Notes under the pieces: model-generated
Told to the model about the DNA's origin: nothing
Databases searched by the model: none
Seen by the model: only the letters and a program-made list of their open reading frames with translations
Made by a program: the position numbers and the translations under genes
Part shown: in pieces, positions 7,961-20,896 of the stretch
How positions within the stretch are numbered: position 1 is the stretch's first letter
Layout: the number at the start of each line of letters is the position of its first letter
Assembly: GCA_020161145.1 (NCBI GenBank)
Contig: JAIUPQ010000006.1
Span: 1-64,000, forward strand
DNA: 64,000 bases
Reading direction: 5' to 3'
Source of the DNA: Pseudomonadota bacterium
GTDB taxonomy: Bacteria; Pseudomonadota; Gammaproteobacteria; Burkholderiales; Burkholderiaceae_C

Positions 7961-9754
7961 ATGAGCTATCGCGCCCCCATCCAGGACATGCTGTTTGACA
8001 TGCAGGCGCTGGCCGACATCGCTGGCGTGGCCCAACTGCCCGGCTTTGAAGACGCTGGCTACGACACCGCCCAGGCCGTGCTGGAAGAGTGCGCCAAGCT
8101 CAACGAGGGCGTGGTGGCGCCGCTGAACCGCGAGGGCGACCTCAACCCCTCGGCATGGAAAGACGGCGTGGTCACCGCCACGCCCGGCTTCAAGAGCGCC
8201 TTCCAGCAATTCACCCAGGGCGGCTGGCAAGGCCTGCACCACCCGGCCGACCTGGGCGGCCAGGGCCTGCCCAAGCTGATCCATGCGGCGTGTACCGAGA
8301 TGGTCAACGCCGCCAACCTCAGCTTTGCGCTGTGCCCGCTGCTGACCGATGGCGCCATCGAGGCGCTGCTGACGGCCGGCTCCGACGCCATGAAGGCCGC
8401 CTACATCCCCAAGATGGTGGACGGCTCGTGGACCGGCACCATGAACCTGACCGAGCCCCAGGCCGGCTCCGATCTGGCCGCCGTGCGCAGCCGCGCCGAG
8501 CCCCGGGCCGATGGCAGCTATGGCGTCTTCGGCACCAAGATCTTCATCACCTGGGGTGAGCACGACATGGCCGAGAACATCGTCCATCTGGTGCTGGCGC
8601 GGGTGGCCGGTGCGCCCGAGGGTATCAAAGGCATTTCGCTCTTCGTGGTGCCCAAGTTCCTGACCAAGCCCGATGGCTCACTGGGTGCGCGCAACGACGT
8701 GCACTGCGTCAGCATCGAGCACAAGCTGGGCATCAAGGCCAGCCCCACGGCGGTGCTGCAGTTTGGCGACGCCGGGGAGGGCGCCACCGGCTACCTGGTG
8801 GGCGAGGAAAACCGCGGCCTCGAATACATGTTCGTGATGATGAACGCCGCCCGCTTCGGCGTGGGCGTGCAAGGCATTGCCGTGGCCGACCGCGCCTACC
8901 AGCACGCCGTGGCCTATGCGCGCGAGCGCGTGCAGTCGCGCCCCGTGGACGGCTCGCTGCCTGGCGCTGCCACCATCATCCACCACCCCGACGTGCGCCG
9001 CATGCTGATGACCATGCGCGCCTACACCGAGGGCTGCCGCGCGCTGGCGTTGGCGGCGGCCGGCGCCTACGACGTGGCCCACCACCACCCCGATGCGGCG
9101 GTGCGCAAGGACAACCAGGCCTTCTACGAATTCATGGTGCCGCTGGTCAAGGGCTATTCCACCGAAATGAGCCTGGAGGTGACCAGCCTGGGCGTGCAAG
9201 TGCATGGCGGCATGGGCTTCATTGAAGAAACCGGCGCCGCCCAATACCTGCGCGACGCCAAGATCCTGACCATTTACGAGGGCACCACCGCCATCCAGTC
9301 CAACGACCTGGTGGGCCGCAAGACGGCGCGCGACGGCGGCGCGCTGGCCAAGGCCATTGCGGCGCAGATTGCCGCCACCGAAGCCCAACTGGCGGCGCAT
9401 GCCGACCCCCGCGCCCTGGCCTACGCGCAGCGCCTGGAGTCCGCCCGCGAGGCCTTTGTGGCCGTGGTGGACTACATGGTGGCCCACGCCAAGCGCAACC
9501 CCAACGCCGCCTACGGCGGCAGCGTCAACTACCTGATGCTGGCCGGCAACCTGATGGCCGGCTGGCAGATGGGCCGCGCCATGCTGGTGGCGCTGGACGG
9601 CGAGACCGCCACCCATGGCGCCGCCTTCATGGCCGCCAAGGTGGCCACCGCGCAGTTCTACGGCGACCACATCCTGACCCAGGCCCCCGGCCTGGCACTG
9701 CGCGTGCTGCTGGGCGGCGACGCCGTGATGGCGCTGGCGCAGGAGGCCTTCTGA
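7961..9754 (+). CDS. Acyl-CoA dehydrogenase, long ~600-residue class
   Basis: 597 residues, the long acyl-CoA dehydrogenase class that carries an extra N-terminal helix and C-terminal domain (FadE-like/DmdC-like). Seen: FAD- and substrate-binding segment GTMNLTEPQAGSDLAAVRSR, the ACAD signature LGVQVHGGMGFIEETGAAQYLRD region, and the catalytic Glu at about residue 440 in ILTIYEGTTAIQ. It oxidises an acyl-CoA to the 2,3-enoyl-CoA and passes electrons to ETF, whose genes lie just upstream. The chain length or substrate is not readable from sequence; the similarity to 3-methylmercaptopropionyl-CoA dehydrogenase is a class resemblance only. Its TGA overlaps the ATG of the next gene by one base. 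Confidence 0.88.
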   Translation: MSYRAPIQDMLFDMQALADIAGVAQLPGFEDAGYDTAQAVLEECAKLNEGVVAPLNREGDLNPSAWKDGVVTATPGFKSAFQQFTQGGWQGLHHPADLGGQGLPKLIHAACTEMVNAANLSFALCPLLTDGAIEALLTAGSDAMKAAYIPKMVDGSWTGTMNLTEPQAGSDLAAVRSRAEPRADGSYGVFGTKIFITWGEHDMAENIVHLVLARVAGAPEGIKGISLFVVPKFLTKPDGSLGARNDVHCVSIEHKLGIKASPTAVLQFGDAGEGATGYLVGEENRGLEYMFVMMNAARFGVGVQGIAVADRAYQHAVAYARERVQSRPVDGSLPGAATIIHHPDVRRMLMTMRAYTEGCRALALAAAGAYDVAHHHPDAAVRKDNQAFYEFMVPLVKGYSTEMSLEVTSLGVQVHGGMGFIEETGAAQYLRDAKILTIYEGTTAIQSNDLVGRKTARDGGALAKAIAAQIAATEAQLAAHADPRALAYAQRLESAREAFVAVVDYMVAHAKRNPNAAYGGSVNYLMLAGNLMAGWQMGRAMLVALDGETATHGAAFMAAKVATAQFYGDHILTQAPGLALRVLLGGDAVMALAQEAF

Positions 9755-10716
9755 TGCGCCGCGCCAACCGACTGGGCGCACTGGCCCGCGCGCGGCTGCC
9801 GGTCATCGGCTCGCCCATGTTCATCATCTCCACGCCCAAGCTGGTCATTGCCCAGTGCTGTGCCGGCGTGGTGGGTGCCATGCCCTCGCTCAACGCCCGC
9901 CCGGCCGAGCAACTCGACGACTGGCTGGCCGAGATCACCGAGACCCTGGCCGCCTGGGACCAGGCCCACCCCGAGACGCCCGCCGCGCCGTTCGCCATCA
10001 ACCAGATCGTGCACAAAAGCAATGCGCGGCTGGAGCACGACATGATGGTCTGCGCCAAATACAAGGTGCCGGTGGTCATCACCTCGCTGGGGGCGCGCGA
10101 GGACGTCAACCAGGCCGTGCAGGGCTGGGGCGGCATGGTGCTGCACGACGTCATCAACGACCGCTTTGCCCGCAAGGCCGTAGAGAAGGGCGCCGACGGC
10201 CTGGTGGCCGTGGCGGCCGGTGCCGGCGGCCATGCCGGCGTCAAAAGCCCGTTTGCGCTGGTGCAGGAAATCCGCGCCTGGTTCGACGGCCCGCTGGCGC
10301 TGTCGGGCGCCATCGCCACCGGCGGTGCCGTGCTGGCCGCGCAAGCCATGGGGGCCGATATGGCCTACATCGGCTCGGCCTTCATCGCCACCGACGAAGC
10401 CCGCGCCAGCGACGCCTACAAGCAGGCCATCGTCGAGGGCAGCAGCGACGACATCGTCTACAGCAACCTCTTCACCGGCGTGCACGGCAACTACCTCAAG
10501 TCCTCCATCGTGGCCGCCGGGCTGGACCCCGACCATCTGCCCGAAAGCGACCCCTCGAAGATGAACTTCGGCGGCGACGTGGCCGCCAAGGCCTGGAAAG
10601 ACATCTGGGGCTGCGGCCAGGGCATCGCCGCCATCCAGGCTGTGCAGCCCACCGGTCGCTACGTGGCCCAGTTGGCGGCCGAGTACCAGGCGGCCAAGGC
10701 GCGCCTGATGGGGTGA
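9754..10716 (+). CDS. Nitronate monooxygenase family protein (NPD/2-nitropropane dioxygenase)
   Basis: 320 residues, an FMN-dependent TIM-barrel. Seen: the N-terminal PVIGSPMFIISTPKLVIAQC strand, the glycine-rich AVAAGAGGHAG with the conserved His in the FMN region, and LSGAIATGGAVLAAQAMGAD phosphate-binding segment. Family members oxidise alkyl nitronates, but many act as enoyl reductases or have unknown roles. The start overlaps the stop of the acyl-CoA dehydrogenase gene, so the two are translationally coupled, suggesting a role linked to acyl-CoA turnover; that link is inference. Cytosolic. Confidence 0.85.
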   Translation: MRRANRLGALARARLPVIGSPMFIISTPKLVIAQCCAGVVGAMPSLNARPAEQLDDWLAEITETLAAWDQAHPETPAAPFAINQIVHKSNARLEHDMMVCAKYKVPVVITSLGAREDVNQAVQGWGGMVLHDVINDRFARKAVEKGADGLVAVAAGAGGHAGVKSPFALVQEIRAWFDGPLALSGAIATGGAVLAAQAMGADMAYIGSAFIATDEARASDAYKQAIVEGSSDDIVYSNLFTGVHGNYLKSSIVAAGLDPDHLPESDPSKMNFGGDVAAKAWKDIWGCGQGIAAIQAVQPTGRYVAQLAAEYQAAKARLMG

Positions 10717-10717
10717 G

Positions 10718-11422
10718 CTAGGTGGCGGGCCCGATGGTCAGCGCGATCTCGCCCAGGCCGGCCACGCGGCCGCTCAGCACGTCGCCCGCCACCACCGGCC
10801 CCACGCCCTCGGGCGTGCCGGTGAACAGCAGATCGCCCGCCGCCAGGTGATAAAAGCGCGACAGGTCGGCAATCAACTCGGGCACCGACCAGACCAGTTG
10901 GCTCAGATCGGCGCGCTGGCGCACCTGGCCATTGACCGCCAGCTCGATGGCGCCGCTGGCCAGCACCTGGCCCGGCATGGGCATCACCTCGGACACCACG
11001 GCCGCGTGCTCGGCATCCTTGCCCAGGTCCCAGGGCCGGCCCTTGTCGCGGGCGGCAAACTGCAGGTCGCGCCGCGTCATGTCCAGCCCGCAGGCGTAGC
11101 CGTAAATCAGCGCTGGCGCCTCCTCCACGCTGACCTGAAAACCCGGGCGGCCGATGACCACCACCAACTCCATTTCATGGTGGTAGTTGTGGGTGCCAGG
11201 CGGGTAGGGCACGTGCGCGCCCGACGGTGTCAAGGCCTGCGGTGACTTGGTGAAATAAAACGGCGTCTCGCCCGCCTTGTCCACCGCAAAGCCCATCTCG
11301 CGCGCGTGCGCCGCATAGTTGCGGCCCACAAAAAAGAGCCGGTTCACCGGCAGGCGCTGCACGACGCCGCGCACGGGCAGCGACGGCACGGGCGGCGGAG
11401 GCCAAAGGTAGGTGTCGGTCAT
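10718..11422 (-). CDS. Fumarylacetoacetate hydrolase (FAH) family protein
   Basis: 234 residues from the ATG at 11422 (MTDTYLWPP); an upstream in-frame start at 11455 adds 11 residues without family resemblance. Seen: LFFVGRNYAAHAREMG, the metal-site segment HNYHHEMELVVVIGR, GLDMTRRDLQ and LLFTGTPEGVGPV, which together define the FAHD1/isomerase-hydrolase type. Such enzymes cleave C-C bonds in acylpyruvates or decarboxylate oxaloacetate using Mg2+; the substrate here is unknown. Convergent with the nitronate monooxygenase gene, with one base between the two stops. Confidence 0.88.
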   Translation of the reverse strand: MTDTYLWPPPPVPSLPVRGVVQRLPVNRLFFVGRNYAAHAREMGFAVDKAGETPFYFTKSPQALTPSGAHVPYPPGTHNYHHEMELVVVIGRPGFQVSVEEAPALIYGYACGLDMTRRDLQFAARDKGRPWDLGKDAEHAAVVSEVMPMPGQVLASGAIELAVNGQVRQRADLSQLVWSVPELIADLSRFYHLAAGDLLFTGTPEGVGPVVAGDVLSGRVAGLGEIALTIGPAT

Positions 11423-11524
11423 CAAACACATCCGCTGTGGGGTATTGACCCGCATCTTCGCATCGTCTGACCCAGGCGGGCTGCGCTACGCTAGCCGGCC
11501 CTCGTCACCCATCCAGGCGCTGCC

Positions 11525-12007
11525 ATGATTCTGGAATCCGCCGTAAGCGCACCGCTCGCACCCCCGTTGCAAATCAGCCGGTGGTTCAACACGCCCGCGC
11601 CGCTTGACCTGATGCAACTGCGCGGCAAGGTCGTGGTTGTGCATGCCTTTCAGATGCTGTGTCCGGGCTGCGTCCAGCATGGGCTGCCGCAGACGCAGCG
11701 CCTGTGGCAGCTCTTTCGGCGCGACGACCTGATGGTGATCGGCCTGCACAGCGTGTTTGAACACCACGCCGTGATGGGGCCGCCGGCGCTGCAGACCTTC
11801 ATCCAGGAATACCGCTGGGATTTCCCCATCGGCATCGACCAGCCGGCCGCGCACAACCCCGTGCCACTGACCATGCAGGCCTACGGGTTGCAAGGCACCC
11901 CCAGCCTGGTGCTGCTGGACCGGCGCGGCCGCATCCGGCTGCAACACCTGGGCCGCATCGACGACATCATGCTGGGGCTGGCGGTCGGGCAGTTGCTGGC
12001 GGAGTGA
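11525..12007 (+). CDS. Thioredoxin-fold (AhpC/TSA-Redoxin type) protein with CPGC motif
   Basis: 160 residues. After a short N-terminal extension the fold begins at about residue 30 (MQLRGKVVVVHAFQMLCPGC), with a redox motif CPGC at 46-49 and the cis-Pro strand GLQGTPSLVLLDRRGRIR near 120-135. No signal peptide, so it probably acts in the cytosol. It resembles the TlpA/peroxiredoxin-like proteins often found as single genes; the CPGC pair suggests disulfide exchange rather than a one-Cys peroxidase. It sits just before the metal-resistance block, and is followed by an AT-rich 150-base gap, so it is probably the last ordinary gene before the island. Confidence 0.7.
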   Translation: MILESAVSAPLAPPLQISRWFNTPAPLDLMQLRGKVVVVHAFQMLCPGCVQHGLPQTQRLWQLFRRDDLMVIGLHSVFEHHAVMGPPALQTFIQEYRWDFPIGIDQPAAHNPVPLTMQAYGLQGTPSLVLLDRRGRIRLQHLGRIDDIMLGLAVGQLLAE

Positions 12008-12157
12008 GGTCGCCGCGGTCGATGATAGATGATGCATGACAATGTATATTATGTAAAATAAATGATGTCCATGACCCCGGCCTTGGGCTCCTTGTTCGAC
12101 AACCTGCGCCAGGCGACGACAGCACGTCTCTTCACATCTCCTTATATACTCCTCTGC

Positions 12158-12508
12158 ATGCGCCGATGGTTCATTGCCTTTCTTGCTTTGGTGATGGTGG
12201 CCCAGTTTTCCTGGGCCGCCACGGCGAGATGCTGCCTGAATGAAGTCGTCGGCACGGCCTCCAATGTCGAGGCGTCGTCGACGTGGACATTTTCGGCATA
12301 TGGGGTCGTGGATATCGATGACTCCGGCGAGCCTGCGGCGGCTTGCGATGCCGGTCACGGTCACAGCCATTGCCACCACTCCTGCGTGGCGATGCACAGC
12401 GATGAGCATGCCGCTCCGGTTCCGGCGGATCACGCCACGCCCAGCGTGTTGCGACAAGAGCCCGGTACCTCGCACATTCCCGAGGGGCTGGATCGCCCCA
12501 ATTGGTGA
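12158..12508 (+). CDS. czcI: CzcI-like small exported metal-resistance protein
   Basis: 116 residues from the ATG at 12158. MRRWFIAFLALVMVAQFSWA is a clear signal sequence ending in AATA, followed by RCC and a His/Cys cluster around residues 63-79 (HGHSHCHHSC). Size, N-terminus and position directly upstream of czcC match CzcI, the periplasmic accessory/regulatory protein of the Czc zinc-cobalt-cadmium system. A longer frame from 12062 exists, but its first 32 residues would block the signal peptide. No Shine-Dalgarno is visible; a TATACT hexamer at 12145-12150 lies so close to the ATG that a leaderless transcript is possible. Confidence 0.75.
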   Translation: MRRWFIAFLALVMVAQFSWAATARCCLNEVVGTASNVEASSTWTFSAYGVVDIDDSGEPAAACDAGHGHSHCHHSCVAMHSDEHAAPVPADHATPSVLRQEPGTSHIPEGLDRPNW

Positions 12509-12528
12509 CGCGCCTGATCTGGCGCGTC
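12507..12528 (+). other. Intercistronic hairpin between czcI and czcC
   Basis: An eight-base-pair perfect stem GACGCGCC/GGCGCGTC with a TGATCT loop begins inside the czcI stop codon. No T run follows, so it is not a classic terminator; it could protect an mRNA end or lower expression of czcC relative to czcI. Function is inference. Confidence 0.4.
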
Positions 12529-12621
12529 ATCCACTCAGCATCGTCCTGATTCTGTAGCTCGCTCGTCGAGCTGACGGCGCGCCGAACTGCCCCCCGCTGT
12601 CTTAGCAACCCGGAGAGTTCG

Positions 12622-13923
12622 ATGCGAAGCCCTGTTCGAGGCTACTGTGCGCCACTATTGCTGGCTGCGATTTGTTCCCCTGTTTTTCAAGCCTTTGCGC
12701 AACCTGCTGCCGGCGCAGCGCCGCAGGTTCTGGCCCCTACGCCAGTCGGCGCGCGAGTTTTGACACTCGATGAGGCACTGCGCCTGGCGCTTCTTCACAA
12801 CCCCGGCCTGGCCGGTGCCCAGCTTGAGTTGCAGGCCATGGAGGCGGCCGAGATGCAGGCCGAGGCCCGGCCCAATCCTGAACTCGGCGTGCTCGTCGAA
12901 GACACGAACAGTGCGACGCGGACGACCACTGTCCAATGGGCTCAACCCATTGAGCTGGGTGGAAAGCGCGCTGCGAGACAGGCTGCAGCAGCCCGGGCGC
13001 GTGAGCAGGCGGCAGTTGCCCTGCAAGCCAAGCAGGCCGAGTTGCGCGCTACGGTGGCCAGCGCCTTTTTTGAGCTGCTGGGGGCACAAGAGCAGGTGCG
13101 ACTCAGCACGGCATCCCTGGATCTGGCTCGAAATGCCACCGGCATTGCGGCCAAGCGCCTGCAGGCTGGCAAGGTCCCGCCCCTTGAGCAGGCCAAGGCC
13201 CAGGTGGCGGAGGCCGCTGTCCGGACAGAGTTGGCGCAGGCGCAGAGCGAGCAGATGCTGGCGCGTCAGCGCCTGGTGGCGCTCTGGGGCAAGGCCGCAT
13301 CTGCTTTTGATGTGGCACAGGGCAATGCCGAGGTGTTGCCCGATCTGCCATCCGATCGGCTGGTGGGAGAGCTGATGGCCCAGGCTCCCGCGATTCGACT
13401 CGCGCAACTGGATGTCGCGCGGCGCCAGGCATTGACGGAGGGCGAGCGGGCCAAGCGAATTCCGGATGTCACGGTGACGATGGGCGCCAAACGGGCGGCC
13501 GAGACGGGGCGCACACAAGCGGTCATCGGGCTGGCCATCCCCCTGCCGATCATGGACAGCAACAAGGGCAATTTGCTGGAGGCCTTGCGGCGCGAGGAGC
13601 AGGCGCGCGAGACTTTGACCGGCGCCGAGTTGCAGTTGCAGGCCGAAGTGTCCCAGGCCCTGGAGCGCTTGCGGCTGACTCGCCAGCAGGTCCAGCTGCT
13701 GCGCGGCGAGGTGCTACCCATCGCACAGTCCGCCTATGACGCAGCGGTCAAGGGCTACGAGCTCGGCAAGTTCGCCTTCCTCGATGTTCTGGATGCACAG
13801 CGCACGCTGTTCCAACTTCGCCAGCAGGCCTTGCGCGGGGCCGCTGACGCCTATCGCGCCGCCGCGGACCTTGATCGCCTGCTGGGTCAAAACACCCGCC
13901 CGGCTGGCCAATCCCAGGAGTAA
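12622..13923 (+). CDS. czcC: Outer membrane efflux protein CzcC (TolC/OEP family)
   Basis: 433 residues. Signal peptide within the first ~30 residues, then two OEP repeats: LTLDEALRLALLHNPGLAGAQ starts the first at about residue 48, and the second half contains the AYDAAVKGYELGKFAFLDVLDAQRTL signature (about 370-395). It forms the trimeric outer-membrane exit duct of the CzcCBA pump. The ATG at 12622 follows a good GGAGAG. It is the first pump gene after czcI and lies 6 bases before czcB. Confidence 0.9.
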   Translation: MRSPVRGYCAPLLLAAICSPVFQAFAQPAAGAAPQVLAPTPVGARVLTLDEALRLALLHNPGLAGAQLELQAMEAAEMQAEARPNPELGVLVEDTNSATRTTTVQWAQPIELGGKRAARQAAAARAREQAAVALQAKQAELRATVASAFFELLGAQEQVRLSTASLDLARNATGIAAKRLQAGKVPPLEQAKAQVAEAAVRTELAQAQSEQMLARQRLVALWGKAASAFDVAQGNAEVLPDLPSDRLVGELMAQAPAIRLAQLDVARRQALTEGERAKRIPDVTVTMGAKRAAETGRTQAVIGLAIPLPIMDSNKGNLLEALRREEQARETLTGAELQLQAEVSQALERLRLTRQQVQLLRGEVLPIAQSAYDAAVKGYELGKFAFLDVLDAQRTLFQLRQQALRGAADAYRAAADLDRLLGQNTRPAGQSQE

Positions 13924-13929
13924 CAAGCA

Positions 13930-15531
13930 ATGACATTTCAGATCAGCAACAAAAAATCCGTCGTGGCCATCGCCGCCGTCCTCGTGCTCGGCGTGGTGCT
14001 GGGCATTGCCATCCTGCGCACCGAACGCCAGCAGCCGGCGGGCGATGAGCATGGCCACGGGCATGCGGAAAACGCGGCCCATGCCGATGAAGAGCACCAT
14101 GGCGAGAAGGCCGGTGATGCGCATGAGCATGACAAGGGTCACGATGACAAGGAGCATCACGAGGCGGCGGAGATGTCGGCGCAGCCGAGCAAGGGGCCGC
14201 ATGGCGGCAAGCTGTTTGCAAAGGACGGATTCGGCCTGGAGCTGAGCATCTTCGAGACCGGCGTCGAACCCGAATTCCGCGTCTACATCTACCGTGACGG
14301 CAAGGCCGTCCCTCCGAGCCAGGCCAAGGTCAGCGTGAGCCTTGAGCGTCTGGGGCGCCCGCCGGAAGTGTTCAGCTTCAGCGCCGAGAAGGACTACCTC
14401 AAGGGCTCGGCCACGGTGGAGGAGCCGCATTCGTTCAAGGCGACGATCAAGGCCCAATCGGGTTCGCAATCCTATGAGTTCGGCTTTGAACAGGTCGAAG
14501 GGCGGGTGCAGATGACGGACGAGCAGCTCAAGCGCAACGGCGTGGAGCTGGCGAGCGCGGGCCCCGCCCGCATCCGTGGCGGCCTGCAGTTGCTGGGCGA
14601 AGTGAAGTTGAACCAGGATCGCAGCGTGTTCGTCACGCCACGGCTGGCGGGCATGGTGGAGTCGGTGCGGGCGAATGCGGGTGACCGCGTGCACCGTGGC
14701 CAGGTGCTGGCCGTGATTGCCAGCCAGGCGCTGGCAGATCAGCGCGGCGAGCTGCTGGCCGCGCAAAAGCGCCTCGGCCTGGCCAGGACCACCTTCGAGC
14801 GGGAGAAGACGCTCTGGGAAGACAAGGTCTCCGCCGAGCAGGACTATCTGAACGCCCGTCAGGCCTTCCAGGAAGCGGAGATCGTCGTCGAAGGTGCGCG
14901 CCAGAAGCTGGCCAGCCTGGGGGTCGGTGCCGCCGAATCGACCCAGGGCCTGACCCGCTACGAAATCCGCGCCCCGATCGACGGTGTCATCACCGACAAA
15001 AAAATCAGCGTGGGCGAGGTGCTCAAGGAGGATTCCGCTGTGTTCCAGGTGGCGGACCTGTCAACGGTGTGGGTGGAGCTGATCGTGCCGGCCAAGGACG
15101 TGACGCGCATCCGGGTCGGCGACGCAGCCCAGGTCAAGAGCGCGGCATTGGATAGTGCGGCCAACGCCAAGGTCACCTATGTGGGGGCGTTGGTGGGCGA
15201 GCAAAGCCGCAATGCCACGGCGCGGCTGGTGCTCAACAACGTCAAGGAGCAATGGCGTCCGGGTCTGCCGGTCTCGGTGGATCTGACCTCGGAGGAGGTC
15301 GAGGTCAAGGTCGCCGTGGCCGTGGAGGCCGTCCAGTCGCTGCGGGACTGGTCGGTGGTGTTCGGCCGCTATGGCCAGCAGTTCGAGGCGCGCCCGCTTG
15401 AGCTGGGTCGCAGCGACGGTCGCTACGTCGAGGTGTTGAAGGGCTTGTCGGCCGGCGAGCGCTACGCCGTCAAAAACAGTTTCCTGATCAAGGCGGACAT
15501 CGGCAAGGCTGGTGCGAGCCACGATCACTGA
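13930..15531 (+). CDS. czcB: Periplasmic adaptor CzcB (RND membrane fusion protein), His-rich
   Basis: 533 residues. One N-terminal membrane segment (about 10-28) is followed by a histidine/acid-rich stretch at 40-92 that should bind metal ions, a feature of CzcB proteins. Then a beta-rich CzcB-type domain, a lipoyl/barrel-sandwich half beginning near LAGMVESVRANAGDRVHRGQ, a long alpha-helical hairpin (LADQRGELLAAQKRLGLA), the second lipoyl half (YEIRAPIDGVITDKKISVGE) and the C-terminal beta-barrel and membrane-proximal domains. It links CzcA to CzcC and may hand metal to CzcA. Confidence 0.92.
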   Translation: MTFQISNKKSVVAIAAVLVLGVVLGIAILRTERQQPAGDEHGHGHAENAAHADEEHHGEKAGDAHEHDKGHDDKEHHEAAEMSAQPSKGPHGGKLFAKDGFGLELSIFETGVEPEFRVYIYRDGKAVPPSQAKVSVSLERLGRPPEVFSFSAEKDYLKGSATVEEPHSFKATIKAQSGSQSYEFGFEQVEGRVQMTDEQLKRNGVELASAGPARIRGGLQLLGEVKLNQDRSVFVTPRLAGMVESVRANAGDRVHRGQVLAVIASQALADQRGELLAAQKRLGLARTTFEREKTLWEDKVSAEQDYLNARQAFQEAEIVVEGARQKLASLGVGAAESTQGLTRYEIRAPIDGVITDKKISVGEVLKEDSAVFQVADLSTVWVELIVPAKDVTRIRVGDAAQVKSAALDSAANAKVTYVGALVGEQSRNATARLVLNNVKEQWRPGLPVSVDLTSEEVEVKVAVAVEAVQSLRDWSVVFGRYGQQFEARPLELGRSDGRYVEVLKGLSAGERYAVKNSFLIKADIGKAGASHDH

Positions 15532-15541
15532 GGAGCATGCC

Positions 15542-19147
<3,606 letters not shown>

Positions 19148-19188
19148 CTGAATCGAGCCAACCGGCCACACCTACACTACCCATCTCC

Positions 19189-19572
19189 ATGTCCCCCCGC
19201 CGCTTCCACCGCCAGACCACCACGTTCCTCATGGTGCTGTCGCTGCTGTTCGCCCAGTTGGCGCTGGCGGCCTATGTCTGCCCGGTGGTGACCGAGGCGC
19301 TGGCCATGGCCGACATGCGGATGGCTGATCAGCCTTGCGACGGCATGGACCCGCTGCAGCCCGTGCTGTGCCATGACCACATGGCCGACGCGGGCCAGAC
19401 GTTCGAGGCCGTCAAGGTGCCCACGGCGTCGCTGCCGGCCATCGTGCAGGTGCTGGCGTTGCCGCTGGTGCTGGATGCCGATGCGGCGCGGGCGGTGCCC
19501 ATGGCGGCCACGCCTGAAGCGCGTCCGCCCCCGGACCCGCTGTTTCTCGCCACGCTCAGACTGCGCGTCTGA
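19189..19572 (+). CDS. Exported Cys/Met-containing protein heading the cus operon, unknown family
   Basis: 127 residues from the ATG at 19189. A hydrophobic segment at about 11-28 ending LALAAYVC suggests export. The mature part has Cys31, Cys50 and Cys61 plus Met and His residues in the segment DGMDPLQPVLCHDHMAD, which could bind copper or silver. I do not recognise a named family. Its position, a small exported metal-ligand-rich protein directly ahead of the outer membrane gene of an RND operon, parallels CzcI ahead of czcC. No ribosome site is visible before the ATG. Confidence 0.65.
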   Translation: MSPRRFHRQTTTFLMVLSLLFAQLALAAYVCPVVTEALAMADMRMADQPCDGMDPLQPVLCHDHMADAGQTFEAVKVPTASLPAIVQVLALPLVLDADAARAVPMAATPEARPPPDPLFLATLRLRV

Positions 19573-19651
19573 TCCACTCCGTCGACTGACCGGCGCTGGC
19601 GCGGCTTTGCGGCCGCTCGCCAGCCACGCCCCATTCGTCTGCGGAGTTCCC

Positions 19652-20896
19652 ATGTCCATTCCCTTGCTGCGTGCCGCCGCTCTGGCTGCCGCATTGACCG
19701 CCCCTCTCCTGCCGGCCCTGGCCGTTGCCGAGCCCCTTTCGTTCGATCAGGCCCTCAACCTGGCGGCCCAGCGCTCGGAGGCCGCGCAGGCGGCGCGCGC
19801 GGCTGCGGCGGGCGCCGGCGAGTCCGTTCATGCGGCGGGGCAACTGCCCGACCCCATGCTGCGCGCCGGCATCGACAACCTGCCCGTCACCGGTGCCGAC
19901 CGCTTCAGCACCACGCGGGAGGGGATGACGATGAAGCGCATCGGCATCAGCCAGGAGTGGCTGTCGGCCGACAAGCGCGACGCCCGGGCCCGCGCTGCGC
20001 GGGCGGTGATGGATCGCGAGGCCGTCCAGGCTGCCGTGGCCGAGAGCGAGGCGCGGTTGCAGGCGGCGCTGGCCTACCTGGATGCCTGGTACGCCCATGA
20101 GGCGCTGCAACTCGCCGTCCAGACCGAGCACCACCTGCACGAGGAATGGGCCGCCGCGCGGGCCCGGCTGGCCGCCGCAGCCGGTGGCAGTGCCGAGGTG
20201 CTGCAGCTGGCGGCAGCCAAAGGCCTGGCCGAGGACGACAGCGACGAGGCGCGCCAGCAGCAGGCGGCCGCCCTGGTCGGGCTCCAGCGCTGGGTGGGTT
20301 TTGTGCCGGATGCGCTGACCAGGGCCGCCGCATTCACCGTGCCCACCGAAGCCGACTACCTGGCGCGCCACCCGCTGCTCGCCGCGCTGCACCGCGAGGC
20401 CGATGTCGCCCGCCAGGAGGCTGCCGTCGCAGCCCTGGCGCGCACGCCCAACTGGACCTGGGAGGTGGCCTACGGCCAGCGCACCGGCTACGCGGACATG
20501 GTCTCGGTGGGTGTCAGCATTCCGCTGCCCATCGCGCCAGCCCAGCGGCAGGACCGCGAGACTGCCGCCAGGCTAGCGCAGGTCGGCCGCGCCGAAGCCC
20601 AGCTGGCCGAGGCCACCCGCGCCGCCCTGGCCGACTACCGCGTGGCCACCAGCGACGCCGACCGGCTGCAGCAGCGCATTGCGCGCTACCAGGCTGGTGT
20701 GGCGGTGCCGGCCCAGCAGCGCACCGCCGCCGCGCTGGCCGCCTACCGCTCCAACGCGGGGCCGCTGGCGGCGCTGTTCGAGGCCCGCCATGCCGAGGTG
20801 GAGGTGCAGCGCAAGCTGCTGACGCTGCAACGCGACCTGGCCAAGGCCCAGGCCCAACTGGCCCTCAAGCCGCTGGCTCAAGGAGACACCCCATGA
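19652..20896 (+). CDS. cusC: Outer membrane efflux protein of the Cu/Ag system (CusC-like, TolC family)
   Basis: 414 residues. Signal peptide in the first ~25 residues (ALAAALTAPLLPALAVAEP), then an OEP repeat pair: LSFDQALNLAAQRSEAAQAA opens the first, and the MTMKRIGISQEWLSADKRDAR stretch is typical of the Cu/Ag TolC branch. Forms the outer membrane channel for CusBA. Its TGA overlaps the ATG of cusB by four bases, so the operon is tightly coupled. Low overall identity to E. coli CusC is expected; the name rests on the neighbours. Confidence 0.85.
   Translation: MSIPLLRAAALAAALTAPLLPALAVAEPLSFDQALNLAAQRSEAAQAARAAAAGAGESVHAAGQLPDPMLRAGIDNLPVTGADRFSTTREGMTMKRIGISQEWLSADKRDARARAARAVMDREAVQAAVAESEARLQAALAYLDAWYAHEALQLAVQTEHHLHEEWAAARARLAAAAGGSAEVLQLAAAKGLAEDDSDEARQQQAAALVGLQRWVGFVPDALTRAAAFTVPTEADYLARHPLLAALHREADVARQEAAVAALARTPNWTWEVAYGQRTGYADMVSVGVSIPLPIAPAQRQDRETAARLAQVGRAEAQLAEATRAALADYRVATSDADRLQQRIARYQAGVAVPAQQRTAAALAAYRSNAGPLAALFEARHAEVEVQRKLLTLQRDLAKAQAQLALKPLAQGDTP

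Noticed and set aside
12062-12157. Longer start for czcI at 12062
   Set aside because: It would place 32 mostly polar residues before an evident signal peptide, and no ribosome site precedes it.
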